A stretch of DNA of 64,000 nucleotides from Williamsia sp. 1135 (GTDB taxonomy: Bacteria > Actinomycetota > Actinomycetes > Mycobacteriales > Mycobacteriaceae). Shown piece after piece: positions 7,700 through 16,585 of the stretch (position 1 is the first letter of the stretch; the number at the start of each line of letters is the position of its first letter). A program made the position numbers and the translations under genes. The stretch is taken from the NCBI RefSeq assembly GCF_002095395.1, contig NZ_MJEI01000100.1, positions 62,001 through 126,000 of the forward strand, given 5' to 3'. The notes below the pieces were generated by a model. That model searched no databases, was not told the origin of the DNA, and saw only the letters and a list, made by a program, of their open reading frames with translations.

Positions 7700-9330
7700 T
7701 CACCTGCCATGTGCGGGTAGGGCGACGACGTCGGTGGGTCGAAAGTCTCCTTGATGGTCCGGGTGGAGGTCCATCGCATGAGGTTCTGCCTCGACCCCGC
7801 CTTGTCGTTGGTGCCCGACGCCCTCGCGCCGCCGAAAGGCTGCTGGCCGACGACCGCTCCGGAAGGCTTGTCGTTGACGTAGAAGTTTCCTGCGGCGTTA
7901 CGCAGCCCCGACATAGCCGTGGTCACTGCGGCCCGGTCGTCGGCGATCACGGCACCGGTCAGTGCGTAACGGGCGCTCGAATCCACCTCGTGCACCATCG
8001 ATTCGAAGTCGTTGTCGGGGTAGACGTGTACCGCCAAGATGGGACCGAAGTACTCGGTGCGGAAGGACTCGTCGTGGGGATCGTCGCTCAGCAGGACGGT
8101 GGGCTGGACAAAGTAGCCGGTCGAATCGTCGTGGCCCCCACCGGCCACGACCGTGAGAGTCGGGACCGATTTCGCGCGCTCGATCGCCGCCGCCGATTTG
8201 TCGAAGGCCCGCTGGTCGATCACCGCCCCACCGAAGTTGCTCAGGTCGCGCACGTCGCCATAGGCAAGTGCGTTGGTCTCCTGCAGGAAGTCGTCGCCCA
8301 TCTTGTCCCAAACCGACCTCGGGATGTAGGCGCGTGAGGCGGCCGAACACTTCTGACCCTGATACTCGAATGCCCCGCGGATGAGCGCAGTGCGCAGGAC
8401 GTCAGGATTCGCCGACGTGTGGGCCAGCACAAAGTCTTTTCCGCCGGTCTCTCCGACGAGTCGCGGATATGTGCGGTACCGGTCGATGTTCGAGCCGACC
8501 TCCCGCCACAGGTGCTGAAACGTCGCGGTCGAGCCGGTGAAGTGGATACCGGCGAGGTTCGGATCGGCCAGCGCCACATCCGACACCGCGATCCCATCGC
8601 CGGCAACGAGATTGATCACCCCAGGTGGCATCCCGGCGGCTTCGAGGAGTTTCATGGTGAGGTAGGCGGCGTAGGTCTGGGTGGGTGACGGTTTCCAGAC
8701 GACGGTGTTCCCCATCAACATGGGAGCGGTCGGCAGGTTCGCGGCGATGGCGGTGAAGTTGAACGGCGTGATCGCGTAGACGAAACCTTCGAGAGGCCGG
8801 TGGTCGAGCCGATTCCACACTCCTGGACCGGAGATGGGCTGCTCGGCGAGGATCTCGCGGGCAAATCCGACATTGAAGCGCCAGAAGTCGACGAGTTCGC
8901 ATGGAGCGTCGATCTCGGCCTGCTGCACCGTCTTCGACTGCCCGAGCATGGTGGCTGCTGCAATGGATTCGCGCCACGGCCCCGACAGCAGGTCCGCGGC
9001 ACGCAGCAGCACCGCGGCACGATCATCGAACGAGGTTGCGGCCCAGTCCGCGCTGGCGCCGCGGGCGGCGGCGACGGCCGCGCGAGCGTCGTCGTGAGTG
9101 CCGTTGGTGAACGTCCCCAGCACATCTGCGTGGGCATGCGGTTGGACGACGGCCACGCGCTCACCGCTGCCGGCGGCGTGGACACCGCCGATGACGTGCG
9201 GCAGGTCGATCGGATCGGCGGCGCTGAGCTTGTCGAGTTCAGCGGTGATGCGGGCCCGTTCGGCGGATCCGGGCGCGTAGGTGTGGACCGGCTCATTCCG
9301 GGCGGTCGGGGGAGTGGTGATGGCGTCCAT
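7696..9330 (-). CDS. pruA: L-glutamate gamma-semialdehyde (1-pyrroline-5-carboxylate) dehydrogenase
   Basis: 544 residues, an aldehyde dehydrogenase of the P5CDH class that oxidises glutamate semialdehyde to glutamate with NAD+. Visible residues are the catalytic Cys in GQKCSAASR, the general base region GETGGKDF, TPFNFTA and VWKPSPTQ in the Rossmann domain, and the C-terminal QPFGGARASGTNDKAG typical of this subfamily. It is the first gene of the pruA-putB unit and is divergent from the PucR-type regulator. The two direct repeats between the genes are probable control sites. Confidence 0.95.
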   Translation of the reverse strand: MDAITTPPTARNEPVHTYAPGSAERARITAELDKLSAADPIDLPHVIGGVHAAGSGERVAVVQPHAHADVLGTFTNGTHDDARAAVAAARGASADWAATSFDDRAAVLLRAADLLSGPWRESIAAATMLGQSKTVQQAEIDAPCELVDFWRFNVGFAREILAEQPISGPGVWNRLDHRPLEGFVYAITPFNFTAIAANLPTAPMLMGNTVVWKPSPTQTYAAYLTMKLLEAAGMPPGVINLVAGDGIAVSDVALADPNLAGIHFTGSTATFQHLWREVGSNIDRYRTYPRLVGETGGKDFVLAHTSANPDVLRTALIRGAFEYQGQKCSAASRAYIPRSVWDKMGDDFLQETNALAYGDVRDLSNFGGAVIDQRAFDKSAAAIERAKSVPTLTVVAGGGHDDSTGYFVQPTVLLSDDPHDESFRTEYFGPILAVHVYPDNDFESMVHEVDSSARYALTGAVIADDRAAVTTAMSGLRNAAGNFYVNDKPSGAVVGQQPFGGARASGTNDKAGSRQNLMRWTSTRTIKETFDPPTSSPYPHMAGE

Positions 9331-9370
9331 GTGTCCATTCCAACCCGGCGCGGACCGCGAAACGATGGCC

Positions 9371-9414
9371 GATCCGACAAAGAGTTGCGCTATCCTTGTG
9401 TCGATCCGACAAAG
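9371..9414. promoter_or_regulatory. Paired GATCCGACAAAG sites between pruA and its divergent regulator
   Basis: GATCCGACAAAG occurs at 9371-9382 and again at 9403-9414, 32 bp apart (three helical turns). The right copy is also part of an imperfect inverted repeat (TGTCG-ATC-CGACA) and overlaps the RBS (AAAGGA) of the PucR-type gene. Placement in a 95-bp divergent gap suggests binding by that regulator and control of both directions. Confidence 0.65.
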
Positions 9415-9425
9415 GATGACCTCGC

Positions 9426-11039
9426 ATGTCGCAACCGAACGGTGCCACCCCGACCGGTGGTTCGCTGACTCTCGGTCGGCTTCTCCTGGCGCTCAATGGC
9501 ACCCTGGTGACGCTGGTCGAAGCACCGGACGGGCTGGATCAGCCGGTGTCGACCGTTGCGCTACTCGACGCCGACGACCTGTTGCTCGGTGTCGGACGGG
9601 CAGCCCGAGCCGCAGAGCTGGCGTTGCTCGTCGGGGTCGATTCAGATCAGGCCATCGCCTGGCTCGCGACGCTCGGGGCCCGGACACCGGCGGCCATCCT
9701 GGTGAAGCTGCCCGACGTCGAACTGGTGCGCCGGGCGGCGGCCGGAGGCATCGCGGTGGTGGCCGTGGATCCCCACGCGCGGTGGGAGCGGATCTACAAC
9801 CTGATCGGGCGGGTCCTGGACCAGTCGCGCACGGGATCACCGGAATCGATGGCGAGTGGTACGGCAGGAGACCTGTTCGCGCTTGCGCAAGCGGTCGCCG
9901 ACCGTACCGGAGGTCTGGTGAGCATCGAGGACGCCGACTCGCATGTGCTGGCGTACAGCAGTTCTGACGAGCAGGCGGACACACTGCGCCGGTTGTCGAT
10001 CCTCGGACGCGAAGGTCCACCGGAGATGCTCGACTGGCTTCGGCAGTGGGGCGTGTTCAGCGCCCTGCGATCCCGGACCGAGGTGGTCTCGGTGGCAGCA
10101 CGCGCCGATCTGGGCTTGCGGCCAAGGATCGCCATCGGGATCCGCGAGCCCGGCGCTGCAACGTATCTGGGCACGCTGTGGCTACAGCAGGGTGCTGCTG
10201 AGGTATCCGACGACGCCGGCCCGGTGATCACCGGCGCTGCCGCCGTGGCCGCTCGGATCATCGCGCGTTCCGCGGCGGTCCCGTCGGTGCACGGTGAACA
10301 GGTGCAGCGTCTGCTGGGGCTCCGCGGTGAGGTTGTCGATGTTCCCTACCTCGCATCCGCACTTGCCTTGCCGGGGGACGGCCCGGTCGCGGTCGTCGGC
10401 TTCGGAGGGCAAGACGTCGCTGATGCCGGCACCGTGCTGACCGGGTCATACCTTCCGGCGCTGACATTGCACGCCAGCGCTTTCCGTCCCGACTCGGTGA
10501 CAACAGCCGCGGGCGATCGTGTCTACGTGTTGTTTCCCCGGACCGACGCCGGAGCGACGATGCGGTGGGCGCGGGTGACAGTGGCCGCCGCGCAGCGCCA
10601 GTTCGGTCTACGGGTCCGGGGCGTCGTCGCCGATTCGCCCGCGGGTCTTGGCGCGGTCGCGGGCCTGCGCGGCGACGTGGATCGGGTCCTCGACGCCGCG
10701 CTGCGGGAGGGCGCCCACATCGACGTCGTCAGTACCGTCGAACAGTCGCGAACGCCGGTGTTGCTCGGGGAGATCGTGGGCCTGCTCGCCGACAACCCCG
10801 ACCTGGTCGATCCGCGGGTCGCCCAGCTTCGTGAGTACGATCTGGCCCACGACTCGGCGCTGGTGCCGTCGGTGCGGGCGTACCTCGACGCGTTCGGAGA
10901 CGTGCGGGCTGCCGCCGGCGACCTCCATGTGCACCCGAATACGTTGCGCTACCGGCTGCGTCGTGCGCGCGAGCTCACCGGGCTGGATCTGGGAGACCAG
11001 TCGACCCGGCTGGTGATGGCGTTGGCGCTGCGGGTGTAG
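9426..11039 (+). CDS. PucR family transcriptional regulator, PruC-like
   Basis: 537 residues. An N-terminal regulatory domain is followed by a GAF-like middle (GGLVSIEDADSHVLAY) and a C-terminal PucR helix-turn-helix (AAAGDLHVHPNTLRYRLRRARELTGLDL, quoted as two overlapping parts: AAAGDLHVHPNTL and RYRLRRARELTGLDL). It is divergent from pruA-putB, as PruC (Rv1186c) is in M. tuberculosis, where it activates proline-use genes. The inducer is probably proline or P5C (inference). The RBS AAAGGA lies 9 nt before the ATG within one of the paired repeats, which suggests autoregulation. The last 65 bp overlap the convergent Pr6Pr gene. Confidence 0.88.
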   Translation: MSQPNGATPTGGSLTLGRLLLALNGTLVTLVEAPDGLDQPVSTVALLDADDLLLGVGRAARAAELALLVGVDSDQAIAWLATLGARTPAAILVKLPDVELVRRAAAGGIAVVAVDPHARWERIYNLIGRVLDQSRTGSPESMASGTAGDLFALAQAVADRTGGLVSIEDADSHVLAYSSSDEQADTLRRLSILGREGPPEMLDWLRQWGVFSALRSRTEVVSVAARADLGLRPRIAIGIREPGAATYLGTLWLQQGAAEVSDDAGPVITGAAAVAARIIARSAAVPSVHGEQVQRLLGLRGEVVDVPYLASALALPGDGPVAVVGFGGQDVADAGTVLTGSYLPALTLHASAFRPDSVTTAAGDRVYVLFPRTDAGATMRWARVTVAAAQRQFGLRVRGVVADSPAGLGAVAGLRGDVDRVLDAALREGAHIDVVSTVEQSRTPVLLGEIVGLLADNPDLVDPRVAQLREYDLAHDSALVPSVRAYLDAFGDVRAAAGDLHVHPNTLRYRLRRARELTGLDLGDQSTRLVMALALRV

Positions 11040-11658
11040 TCATCCGGAATCGGCTGTACCAGGCGAGCGCCAGCGAGATCAGGGCCGCGAGGACGGCGAT
11101 GCCGAGGCTGACCACGATCACTGCCGCGACACCGTTTTCGTTCGGATCGAGGAACGGGTAGGGGTACCAGTCGACGAGCGGGCCGCGGATCGAGGTGTAC
11201 ACCACGTACACCAGGGGAAAGGTCAACCAGATCATGGCTTTTCGCGAACCGATCGCCACTGCGGGCGGATCGATCAGCCAGTCGATCGCGAGGGCGATGG
11301 GAACCAGGTAGTGCAACACCGTGTTGTCCCATGCGACCGCTGTGAACTGGGTGGCTTCGAGCCCGGACAGCAGGACGGTGAAGCCGATGCCGGTCACCAA
11401 CATGTACAGGGTGCTCGCACCCCGCAGCATCGCGATCCGGTCGAGCGATCGTCCACTCGCCAGCAACCCCGCACTGAGCAGCAGCACCACCGAGGCCAGC
11501 AGGTTGCTCTCCACGGTGAAGTAGCTGAAGAAATTGGCGGCTTCGAACGTGCCGCGATCGATCAGCACCACGACCTCGGTGACGAGCGCAGTGAGGGTGA
11601 GCAGGCCCAGGATCAGTTTGAAGCCGATGAGACCGACGGTGCGCACGCGCTCATTCAA
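10975..11658 (-). CDS. Pr6Pr family membrane protein
   Basis: About 227 residues with six hydrophobic segments. The block FFSYFTVESNLLASVVLL and the later DNTVLHYLVPIALAIDW are typical of Pr6Pr/AIG1-like membrane proteins of unknown function. The start is uncertain: TTG at 11658 overlaps the DUF3068 stop, and GTG at 11646 gives a four-residue shorter protein; the open frame extends further upstream only because it shadows the DUF3068 gene. The 3' end overlaps the convergent regulator gene by 65 bp. Confidence 0.75.
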   Translation of the reverse strand: MNERVRTVGLIGFKLILGLLTLTALVTEVVVLIDRGTFEAANFFSYFTVESNLLASVVLLLSAGLLASGRSLDRIAMLRGASTLYMLVTGIGFTVLLSGLEATQFTAVAWDNTVLHYLVPIALAIDWLIDPPAVAIGSRKAMIWLTFPLVYVVYTSIRGPLVDWYPYPFLDPNENGVAAVIVVSLGIAVLAALISLALAWYSRFRMTTPAAPTPSPAGSTGLPDPAR

Positions 11659-12925
11659 CTCTGTTGCCGGGTTCCTCCGGTCGTCGCCGCACCAGAAGTC
11701 CGATTCCCGCCAGCAGGGCGACGCCACCCACAACGCCGATGATGATCGGGATGATCGTTCCGCCCCAGCGCAGTTGGTCGACGTAGCCGCTCGCCTTGTC
11801 GGACTGCCGCCTGATCGTCGCGTCGGTCCAGGCCATCGTCGCGCTGAAGGCATCCATCCGGAAATCGCGGATGGGTGCGGCCAGATCGGGATCCTCCCAG
11901 CCGGGGGACTTGAAGTACTGCTGCTGGATCTCGCGGCCGTTGAGGACGGTCCCGGTGTTCGGTTCCACCCACACATGCCGCGTCGCCTTCGCGAACCGGT
12001 CCATCACGACCTTCTCGTCCGCGGGTATCCCGGTGATGCCCCACCAGCTCGCGGGCATCTCGAGTGAGGTGCCCAGACCCGGTTGACCGCTGGGTGTCTC
12101 CAGCAGGATCTGGTCGATTTCGGGGACCTCGCTGACGAACTCGTAGGCCGTCAGACCGTTGATCTCGGTCTCACCGACGAACTTCGCGGGCACGTCCTGC
12201 CGGGAGTTGATGTCGTAGTAGAGCTGGTCGGACTTGTCGACGTCGAATCCGAACTTGTACTGGAATCCTTCCCGGGGCGCCTCGACGAAGTTGTCCTCGG
12301 CGTCGATCGTGCGGGTGCCCTCCGGGGCCTCGATGGTGTGCAGGCGGTTGATCTCGCCGTTGGGCTTGCTGGTCTCGCGGTCGAGGGACACCACGTCGAC
12401 GCTTCCGGTGAGCACACCGTCTTCGCAGGTCCGCTTGCCGTCGACGGGTGCGACGGTCGGCTCGATCGTCTCGTCGCCGTCCTGGATGCGGTCGATCTGG
12501 ACCGTCTGCCCTGACTGCACGGTCACCTGGCCGGAGTCGGACGGGTCGATGACCACGGTGCGGCGTTGCTGGGTGAGATGCGCGTCGAACACCTCGGCTC
12601 GTGGCCCACTGACCGAGCAGCGGTTGAAGACCCGGGCGGGAACGTCGTTGCTGTCGGTCAGACCCGCGGGCTGCGATTGCGCGACAGTGGTGATGTCGAG
12701 GTCGAGCGGCACGACTTTGAGCTTGGGAACCAACCACAGTGGAACCGCGATCGCCGCGGTGATCGCCGCTATCCCGATGAAGATCAACGCCGGTGCCAGA
12801 AACCTTTTGATGTCGAAACCCCTCTCGAACGCCGATGTCCGGGTCCAAGTATGGCAAGGGCCATTGTCACCCTGCGTCAGGGTGGTGTGTTCAGAGTGTC
12901 TCGTAGATGATGCTCGAGATGACAC
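11651..12925 (-). CDS. DUF3068 / PorA-family membrane-anchored protein
   Basis: Up to 424 residues. It has an N-terminal membrane segment (KRFLAPALIFIGIAAITAA), a large extracytosolic domain with DUF3068 features (RQDVPAKFVGETEINGL, WVEPNTGTVLNGREIQQ) and a C-terminal membrane segment followed by an Arg-rich tail. Function is unknown; the family is confined mostly to mycolic-acid actinobacteria. The start is odd. The only in-frame ATG (12925) adds about 38 hydrophilic residues and overlaps the PBP4 gene by 35 bp. A strong GAGAGGGG lies 7 nt upstream of an ATC codon at 12811-12809, exactly where family members begin. Confidence 0.8.
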   Translation of the reverse strand: MSSRASSTRHSEHTTLTQGDNGPCHTWTRTSAFERGFDIKRFLAPALIFIGIAAITAAIAVPLWLVPKLKVVPLDLDITTVAQSQPAGLTDSNDVPARVFNRCSVSGPRAEVFDAHLTQQRRTVVIDPSDSGQVTVQSGQTVQIDRIQDGDETIEPTVAPVDGKRTCEDGVLTGSVDVVSLDRETSKPNGEINRLHTIEAPEGTRTIDAEDNFVEAPREGFQYKFGFDVDKSDQLYYDINSRQDVPAKFVGETEINGLTAYEFVSEVPEIDQILLETPSGQPGLGTSLEMPASWWGITGIPADEKVVMDRFAKATRHVWVEPNTGTVLNGREIQQQYFKSPGWEDPDLAAPIRDFRMDAFSATMAWTDATIRRQSDKASGYVDQLRWGGTIIPIIIGVVGGVALLAGIGLLVRRRPEEPGNRVE

Positions 12926-14552
12926 CCTCGTCCTCGAAGACCGAGGAGATCTCTGGCCCGAAGTCGTTCAGTCGTCCGGCGTTGTTGACCATCAGCGCAT
13001 ATGCCACTGTTCGGCCACTTTTGGTCTCGATGTAACCGGCCAGGTTCTGTGCGACGAGGTTCACGGCCTCGCCGTCCTCGGTGGGTTCGACGGTGGTCCC
13101 GGTCTTGGCGAAGACGTGGCCTTTACCGGGCAGCGTTGTCCCTGTGGAGGCGAGCGATCCATTGACGCCCATGATCGGTAGGCAGTTCAGATAATCCTCG
13201 GCCACGTCGGTCTTGCTCATCGCGGTCAGCAGTTGTACCAATGCTCGGGGCGAGGCTTTGCTGTCGGGACTTCCACTGCCGTTCGTCGGGAAATCGAACT
13301 GATCGCCGTTGACGCCGAAATCGTTGATGAGCGTCGTGCGCTCGGCGGCCAGGGCCGTGTCGATGGTCCGCGCGCCCTTGGTGAGACCGAACAGGCTCAG
13401 CGCCAGGTTCGCGCCCAGGTTGAGGCTGACCTTGAGGATGAGCTGTGCCTGCTGGAGGTACGGCGGGGCGACGAAGGACGCGACGAGATTCTCGTCGGTG
13501 TAGGTGTCGGTAGCAGGCAGTCGCGCGGCCGGCTTGGGTCCGATCGTGGGAGCGGTCATGGTGATGCCGTTGCGGCGCAAGGCTTCGACGAACGCGGTGC
13601 GTGCGTACGCCGCCGGGTCCTCGATCCGGAACGTGCCGACGAAGATCTCGCTGCCGGTGAGGGGCGCCTGATAGTCCACGGCGATGTCGCCGCCGACTGT
13701 GCCGGTGCAGCCGGCGGCGCCGACGCATTCGATACGACCGTTGTCGGACAACGTCACTGCGCTGGCCGTGCCTGCGGGGACCGTGGCGACCGAACCCGCC
13801 ACGGTCAGCGCCGACGATTTCGGCCGGTAGTCGACGGTCGCGGGCTGGCCGGGCTGTGTCGGCTCGGCGCTGACGTCGACCATGTTCTCGTTCAGCAGGA
13901 TCGGCGTGATCAACAAGTTGCCGTTGGGGACGCGGTATGCCCTGAACAGCCTGTCGTCGACGATCACGTCGCCGGTGATGGTGGTGATCCCGGCTGCTCT
14001 GACCTGAGCGGCGAGATCGTTGATCGCGAACAGCGGATCCTGCGGTGTCGGGATCGCGGTGCCCAGGTTGTTGGCGTCGTTGTGATCGAAGTCGGTGAAT
14101 TGCACGGTGTCCGCGTCGATGCGCCGGCCCCCGAAGGTGAGGTCGCCGCCGCCGAAGAGGATCAGATCTCCGTTCAGCGTGCCCTGATCAACGGCCCCGG
14201 TCCGGTGTACCGGGGTGGTGATCCGATGGTCCACTCCGAGGGTGTTCAGTGCCATCCCGACCGAGAAGAGCTTGCGCGTCGACCCGGTGAGGGCGATGTC
14301 GTCAGGGTTGAGGGCGTAGAACACCTCGCCGGTTTCGATGTCGCTGACCAGCAGACTCCACGTCGCACCGGATTCGGTGTAGCGGGGCTTGTTGAGGACT
14401 GCGCTGATGCTGTCGGGCAGCGGAGCGCTCGACTCCGTGGCACTCGCGGACGGCCCGGCGTTGTCGGAGTCGGTACCGCAGGCGACGGCTGCGACAGAGA
14501 CGCCGGCGACCCCGGCGAGAAACGACCGGCGCTTGATCGTGCTGCTGAACAT
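12891..14552 (-). CDS. dacB: D-alanyl-D-alanine carboxypeptidase/endopeptidase (PBP4 type), Tat lipoprotein
   Basis: 553 residues. The start at 14552 is chosen because GAGGGAA lies just upstream and the protein then opens with a twin-arginine signal (TIKRRSFLAGVAGV) and a lipobox-like AVAC. The penicillin-binding S13 fold shows the SxxK serine in LTGSTRKLFSVG, a loop NGSGSPDSKASP in place of the usual SxN region, and KTG in VFAKTGTT. It would trim peptidoglycan stem peptides or cross-links outside the membrane. Note that the usual Asn of SxN appears replaced or shifted (SPDSK), which could affect activity. Its 3' end overlaps the long form of the DUF3068 gene, so the two may be co-transcribed. 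Confidence 0.88.
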   Translation of the reverse strand: MFSSTIKRRSFLAGVAGVSVAAVACGTDSDNAGPSASATESSAPLPDSISAVLNKPRYTESGATWSLLVSDIETGEVFYALNPDDIALTGSTRKLFSVGMALNTLGVDHRITTPVHRTGAVDQGTLNGDLILFGGGDLTFGGRRIDADTVQFTDFDHNDANNLGTAIPTPQDPLFAINDLAAQVRAAGITTITGDVIVDDRLFRAYRVPNGNLLITPILLNENMVDVSAEPTQPGQPATVDYRPKSSALTVAGSVATVPAGTASAVTLSDNGRIECVGAAGCTGTVGGDIAVDYQAPLTGSEIFVGTFRIEDPAAYARTAFVEALRRNGITMTAPTIGPKPAARLPATDTYTDENLVASFVAPPYLQQAQLILKVSLNLGANLALSLFGLTKGARTIDTALAAERTTLINDFGVNGDQFDFPTNGSGSPDSKASPRALVQLLTAMSKTDVAEDYLNCLPIMGVNGSLASTGTTLPGKGHVFAKTGTTVEPTEDGEAVNLVAQNLAGYIETKSGRTVAYALMVNNAGRLNDFGPEISSVFEDEGVISSIIYETL

Positions 14553-14680
14553 GGTGATTCCCTCGGGCCCTGTTACTGCAAGTTGCGGCAACTCTAGGAA
14601 GCTTGCCATGCGTGCGTCGCAAATGTCGCGGATCAGTTCCGTGTGCTGCGCCGGGACGACGAACTTGTAGCGTGAGCGGA

Positions 14681-15211
14681 ATGTTGATCCGTCAGGCGAC
14701 CGCTGAGGACGCACGTGCGCTCGCAGTGGTTGCAGCAGCCACCTTTCCGCTCGCGTGCCCACCTCAGACGACCGACGCCGCGAAGGCCGATTTCATCGCT
14801 ACGGAACTCTCGCGCGAGCGTTTCGACGAGTATCTCGCTGATCCGGATCGGGCCATCGTCGTCGCGGACGAAGGTGACCATCTCGCCGGATACACGATGA
14901 TCGTCTTCGGCGAACCCGCCGACGCCGACGCCGCGGGAGCGATCACGCTGCGACCCACCGTCGAACTCAGCAAGTGCTACGTGCTGCCCGGCGCACATGG
15001 AGGCGGAGTGGCCCACCGGCTGATGGCGCAGACGTTGAAACTGGCTCACGAGCGAGGTGGCGCCGGGGTCTGGCTCGGGGTCAACGAACTGAACACCAAG
15101 GCTCAGCGATTCTACGAGAAGAACGGTTTCGGAAAAGTCGGACGCAAGAGATTCCTGATCGGCGGAGCCTACGAAGACGACGACATCCTCGAGCGTGCAT
15201 TGCCCGAGTGA
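14681..15211 (+). CDS. GNAT family N-acetyltransferase
   Basis: 176 residues with a complete GNAT fold: MLIRQATAEDARAL at the N-terminus, a beta-bulge strand LSKCYVLPGAHGGGVAHRLM containing the acetyl-CoA-binding loop, and the C-terminal NTKAQRFYEKNGFGKVGRK. The YEKNGF motif is characteristic. It is most like the ribosomal-protein or small-molecule acetyltransferases; the substrate is unknown. Start 14681 is preferred to the in-frame ATG 78 bp earlier because translation from it begins exactly at the first strand. It ends 12 bp before a long hairpin. Confidence 0.85.
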   Translation: MLIRQATAEDARALAVVAAATFPLACPPQTTDAAKADFIATELSRERFDEYLADPDRAIVVADEGDHLAGYTMIVFGEPADADAAGAITLRPTVELSKCYVLPGAHGGGVAHRLMAQTLKLAHERGGAGVWLGVNELNTKAQRFYEKNGFGKVGRKRFLIGGAYEDDDILERALPE

Positions 15212-15223
15212 TTCACCAGAAAC

Positions 15224-15278
15224 GTCCCCGGGAACAACCGCCGAGGGCGATATGCCCTTGGTGGTCGTCCTCGGGGAC
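15224..15278. terminator. Long hairpin between GNAT and tRNA-Arg
   Basis: Two 25-nt arms (GTCCCCG... and ...CGGGGAC) around a GATAT loop pair at 20 of 25 positions; all five mismatches are transitions, so many remain G-U pairs in RNA. It follows the GNAT stop by 12 bp and faces the 3' end of the tRNA gene on the other strand. There is no strong U-tract. A bidirectional transcription end is likely. Confidence 0.6.
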
Positions 15279-15303
15279 GAAGATGGTGGTCGATCCCTGA
15301 GAG

Positions 15304-15376
15304 TGCCCTCGGCAGGATTCGAACCTGCGACCTACCGCTTAGGAGGCGGTTGCTCTATCCCCTGAGCTACGGGGGC
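15304..15376 (-). tRNA. tRNA-Arg (anticodon CCT)
   Basis: 73 nt. The acceptor stem GCCCCCG pairs with CGAGGGC with one mismatch, the D-arm is GCTC...GAGC, and the anticodon arm is ACCGC-CTCCTAA-GCGGT with anticodon CCT. The T-arm contains GGTTCGAATCC. The discriminator is A and CCA is not encoded. Confidence 0.96.
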
Positions 15377-15398
15377 GCACGGGAGAGAACTTACCAAG

Positions 15399-15647
15399 TC
15401 AGTTGAGGTAGCCCTCGACCACGTTCTCCGACCGCACCGCGGCGTCGTCGGGATTGCCGCCGGAACGCCGTAGCGCGTCACGCTGCCGGAGCAGGTCCCA
15501 GCACTGGTCGAGCTGTACCTCGACCTCGCGGAGCTGGGTGTGCTCTTCGTCCGGCGTGATCTTGCCGTCGGTCAGCTGGGTGCGGAGTTCTTTTTCATGC
15601 GCGATCAGATCGGTGATCTGGGCGTGAAGGTTCTTGTCTGTGGTCAC
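15399..15647 (-). CDS. DUF2630 family protein
   Basis: 82 residues, mostly helical and charged, with the family signature QLREVEVQLDQCWDLLRQRD and the C-terminal DDAAVRSENVVEGYLN. It is probably a helical hairpin or coiled coil; function unknown. The GTG at 15647 is chosen because family members begin near TTDKNLHAQITDLI; the longer open frame adds unrelated residues. It lies immediately downstream of the tRNA on the same strand orientation. Confidence 0.85.
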   Translation of the reverse strand: MTTDKNLHAQITDLIAHEKELRTQLTDGKITPDEEHTQLREVEVQLDQCWDLLRQRDALRRSGGNPDDAAVRSENVVEGYLN

Positions 15648-15743
15648 CCCACAAACTGTAGGCGCCGACCCTGGGTCCACGCACGTGCCGGTACCCGCGG
15701 TTCGGCCGCGGCCGCAGGTGAGGGCCCCTTATGCTCTGCAACC

Positions 15744-16562
15744 ATGAGCCGAACAGTCATCCCGAAGGAACCGGCGGTTGCCGCGCTGACCTCGGTCTGG
15801 GGGTCCATCGAGGCGATCGCGGCCGAACTCACCGCCGAGCAGTGGGACAGCCCGTCGATTCTGCCGGGGTGGTCGGTCGGGGATGTGGTCGCCCACGTCA
15901 TGACGACGGAGTTGCTGCTGCTGGGGGATCCGGTGCCCAGCACCGACACGGAGGTCGAGTCGTTCGCGCACGTCCACAACGAGATCGGTGCGATGAACGA
16001 GCGCTGGCTCGAGCACTATCGGGCTCGTGGTCGGGAGGCCGTGCTCGCCGCCTTCACCGATGCAACGTCGAGACGGGTTGAAGCACTGCAGGCCATGAGC
16101 CAGGACGACTTCGACGCCGATTCGTTCACGCCGGCCGGGCCCGACACCTACGGACGCTTCATGCGGATCCGGGTGTTCGACAGCTGGGTCCACGAGCTGG
16201 ACCTGCGGGACACCCTGGGATTGGCCCCGCCCACCGATGCGGCGAGCGCGGCACTCGCCTTCGACGAGATGTTTTGCGCACTTCCGTTTCTCGTCGGCAA
16301 AAGAGCAGGCGCGCCGGAGGGCAGCCGCGTCCGGATCGTCGTCACCGGCCTCGTGGAGAAGACCGTGAACGTCGCAGTAGACGGCCGCGCGGCAGTTGTG
16401 TCCGATTTCGACGACGAGCCCAGCGTGACCGTGACGATCAACTATGCTGACTTCGCTCGTCTCACCGCAGGACGTGCGACGGCCGATCCGGCGGTCGCCG
16501 TCGTCTCCGGCGACCGCGCACTCGGCAACGATGTGCTCGGGAACCTGGCGTTCGCGATGTGA
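15744..16562 (+). CDS. Maleylpyruvate isomerase/mycothiol-dependent DinB-fold enzyme
   Basis: 272 residues. The N-terminal DinB-like four-helix bundle has the metal-site pattern of the mycothiol-dependent maleylpyruvate isomerase family: the helix containing GWSVGDVVAHVMTTE carries a His, and HNEIGAMNERW and VFDSWVHELDLRD supply others. The C-terminal ~80 residues form an SCP2-like or MDMPI C domain. It is expected to use mycothiol as cofactor, consistent with an actinobacterium. Substrate unknown. It ends 23 bp before the GH1 gene on the same strand, so co-transcription is plausible. Confidence 0.82.
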   Translation: MSRTVIPKEPAVAALTSVWGSIEAIAAELTAEQWDSPSILPGWSVGDVVAHVMTTELLLLGDPVPSTDTEVESFAHVHNEIGAMNERWLEHYRARGREAVLAAFTDATSRRVEALQAMSQDDFDADSFTPAGPDTYGRFMRIRVFDSWVHELDLRDTLGLAPPTDAASAALAFDEMFCALPFLVGKRAGAPEGSRVRIVVTGLVEKTVNVAVDGRAAVVSDFDDEPSVTVTINYADFARLTAGRATADPAVAVVSGDRALGNDVLGNLAFAM

Positions 16563-16585
16563 GGCAGATCTCGGGGGAGGGATTC

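Noticed and set aside
13233-14597. 454-codon plus-strand frame across the PBP4 gene
   Set aside because: Gly/Asp/Arg-rich shadow; the opposite strand carries a complete PBP4 with signal and SxxK/KTG motifs.
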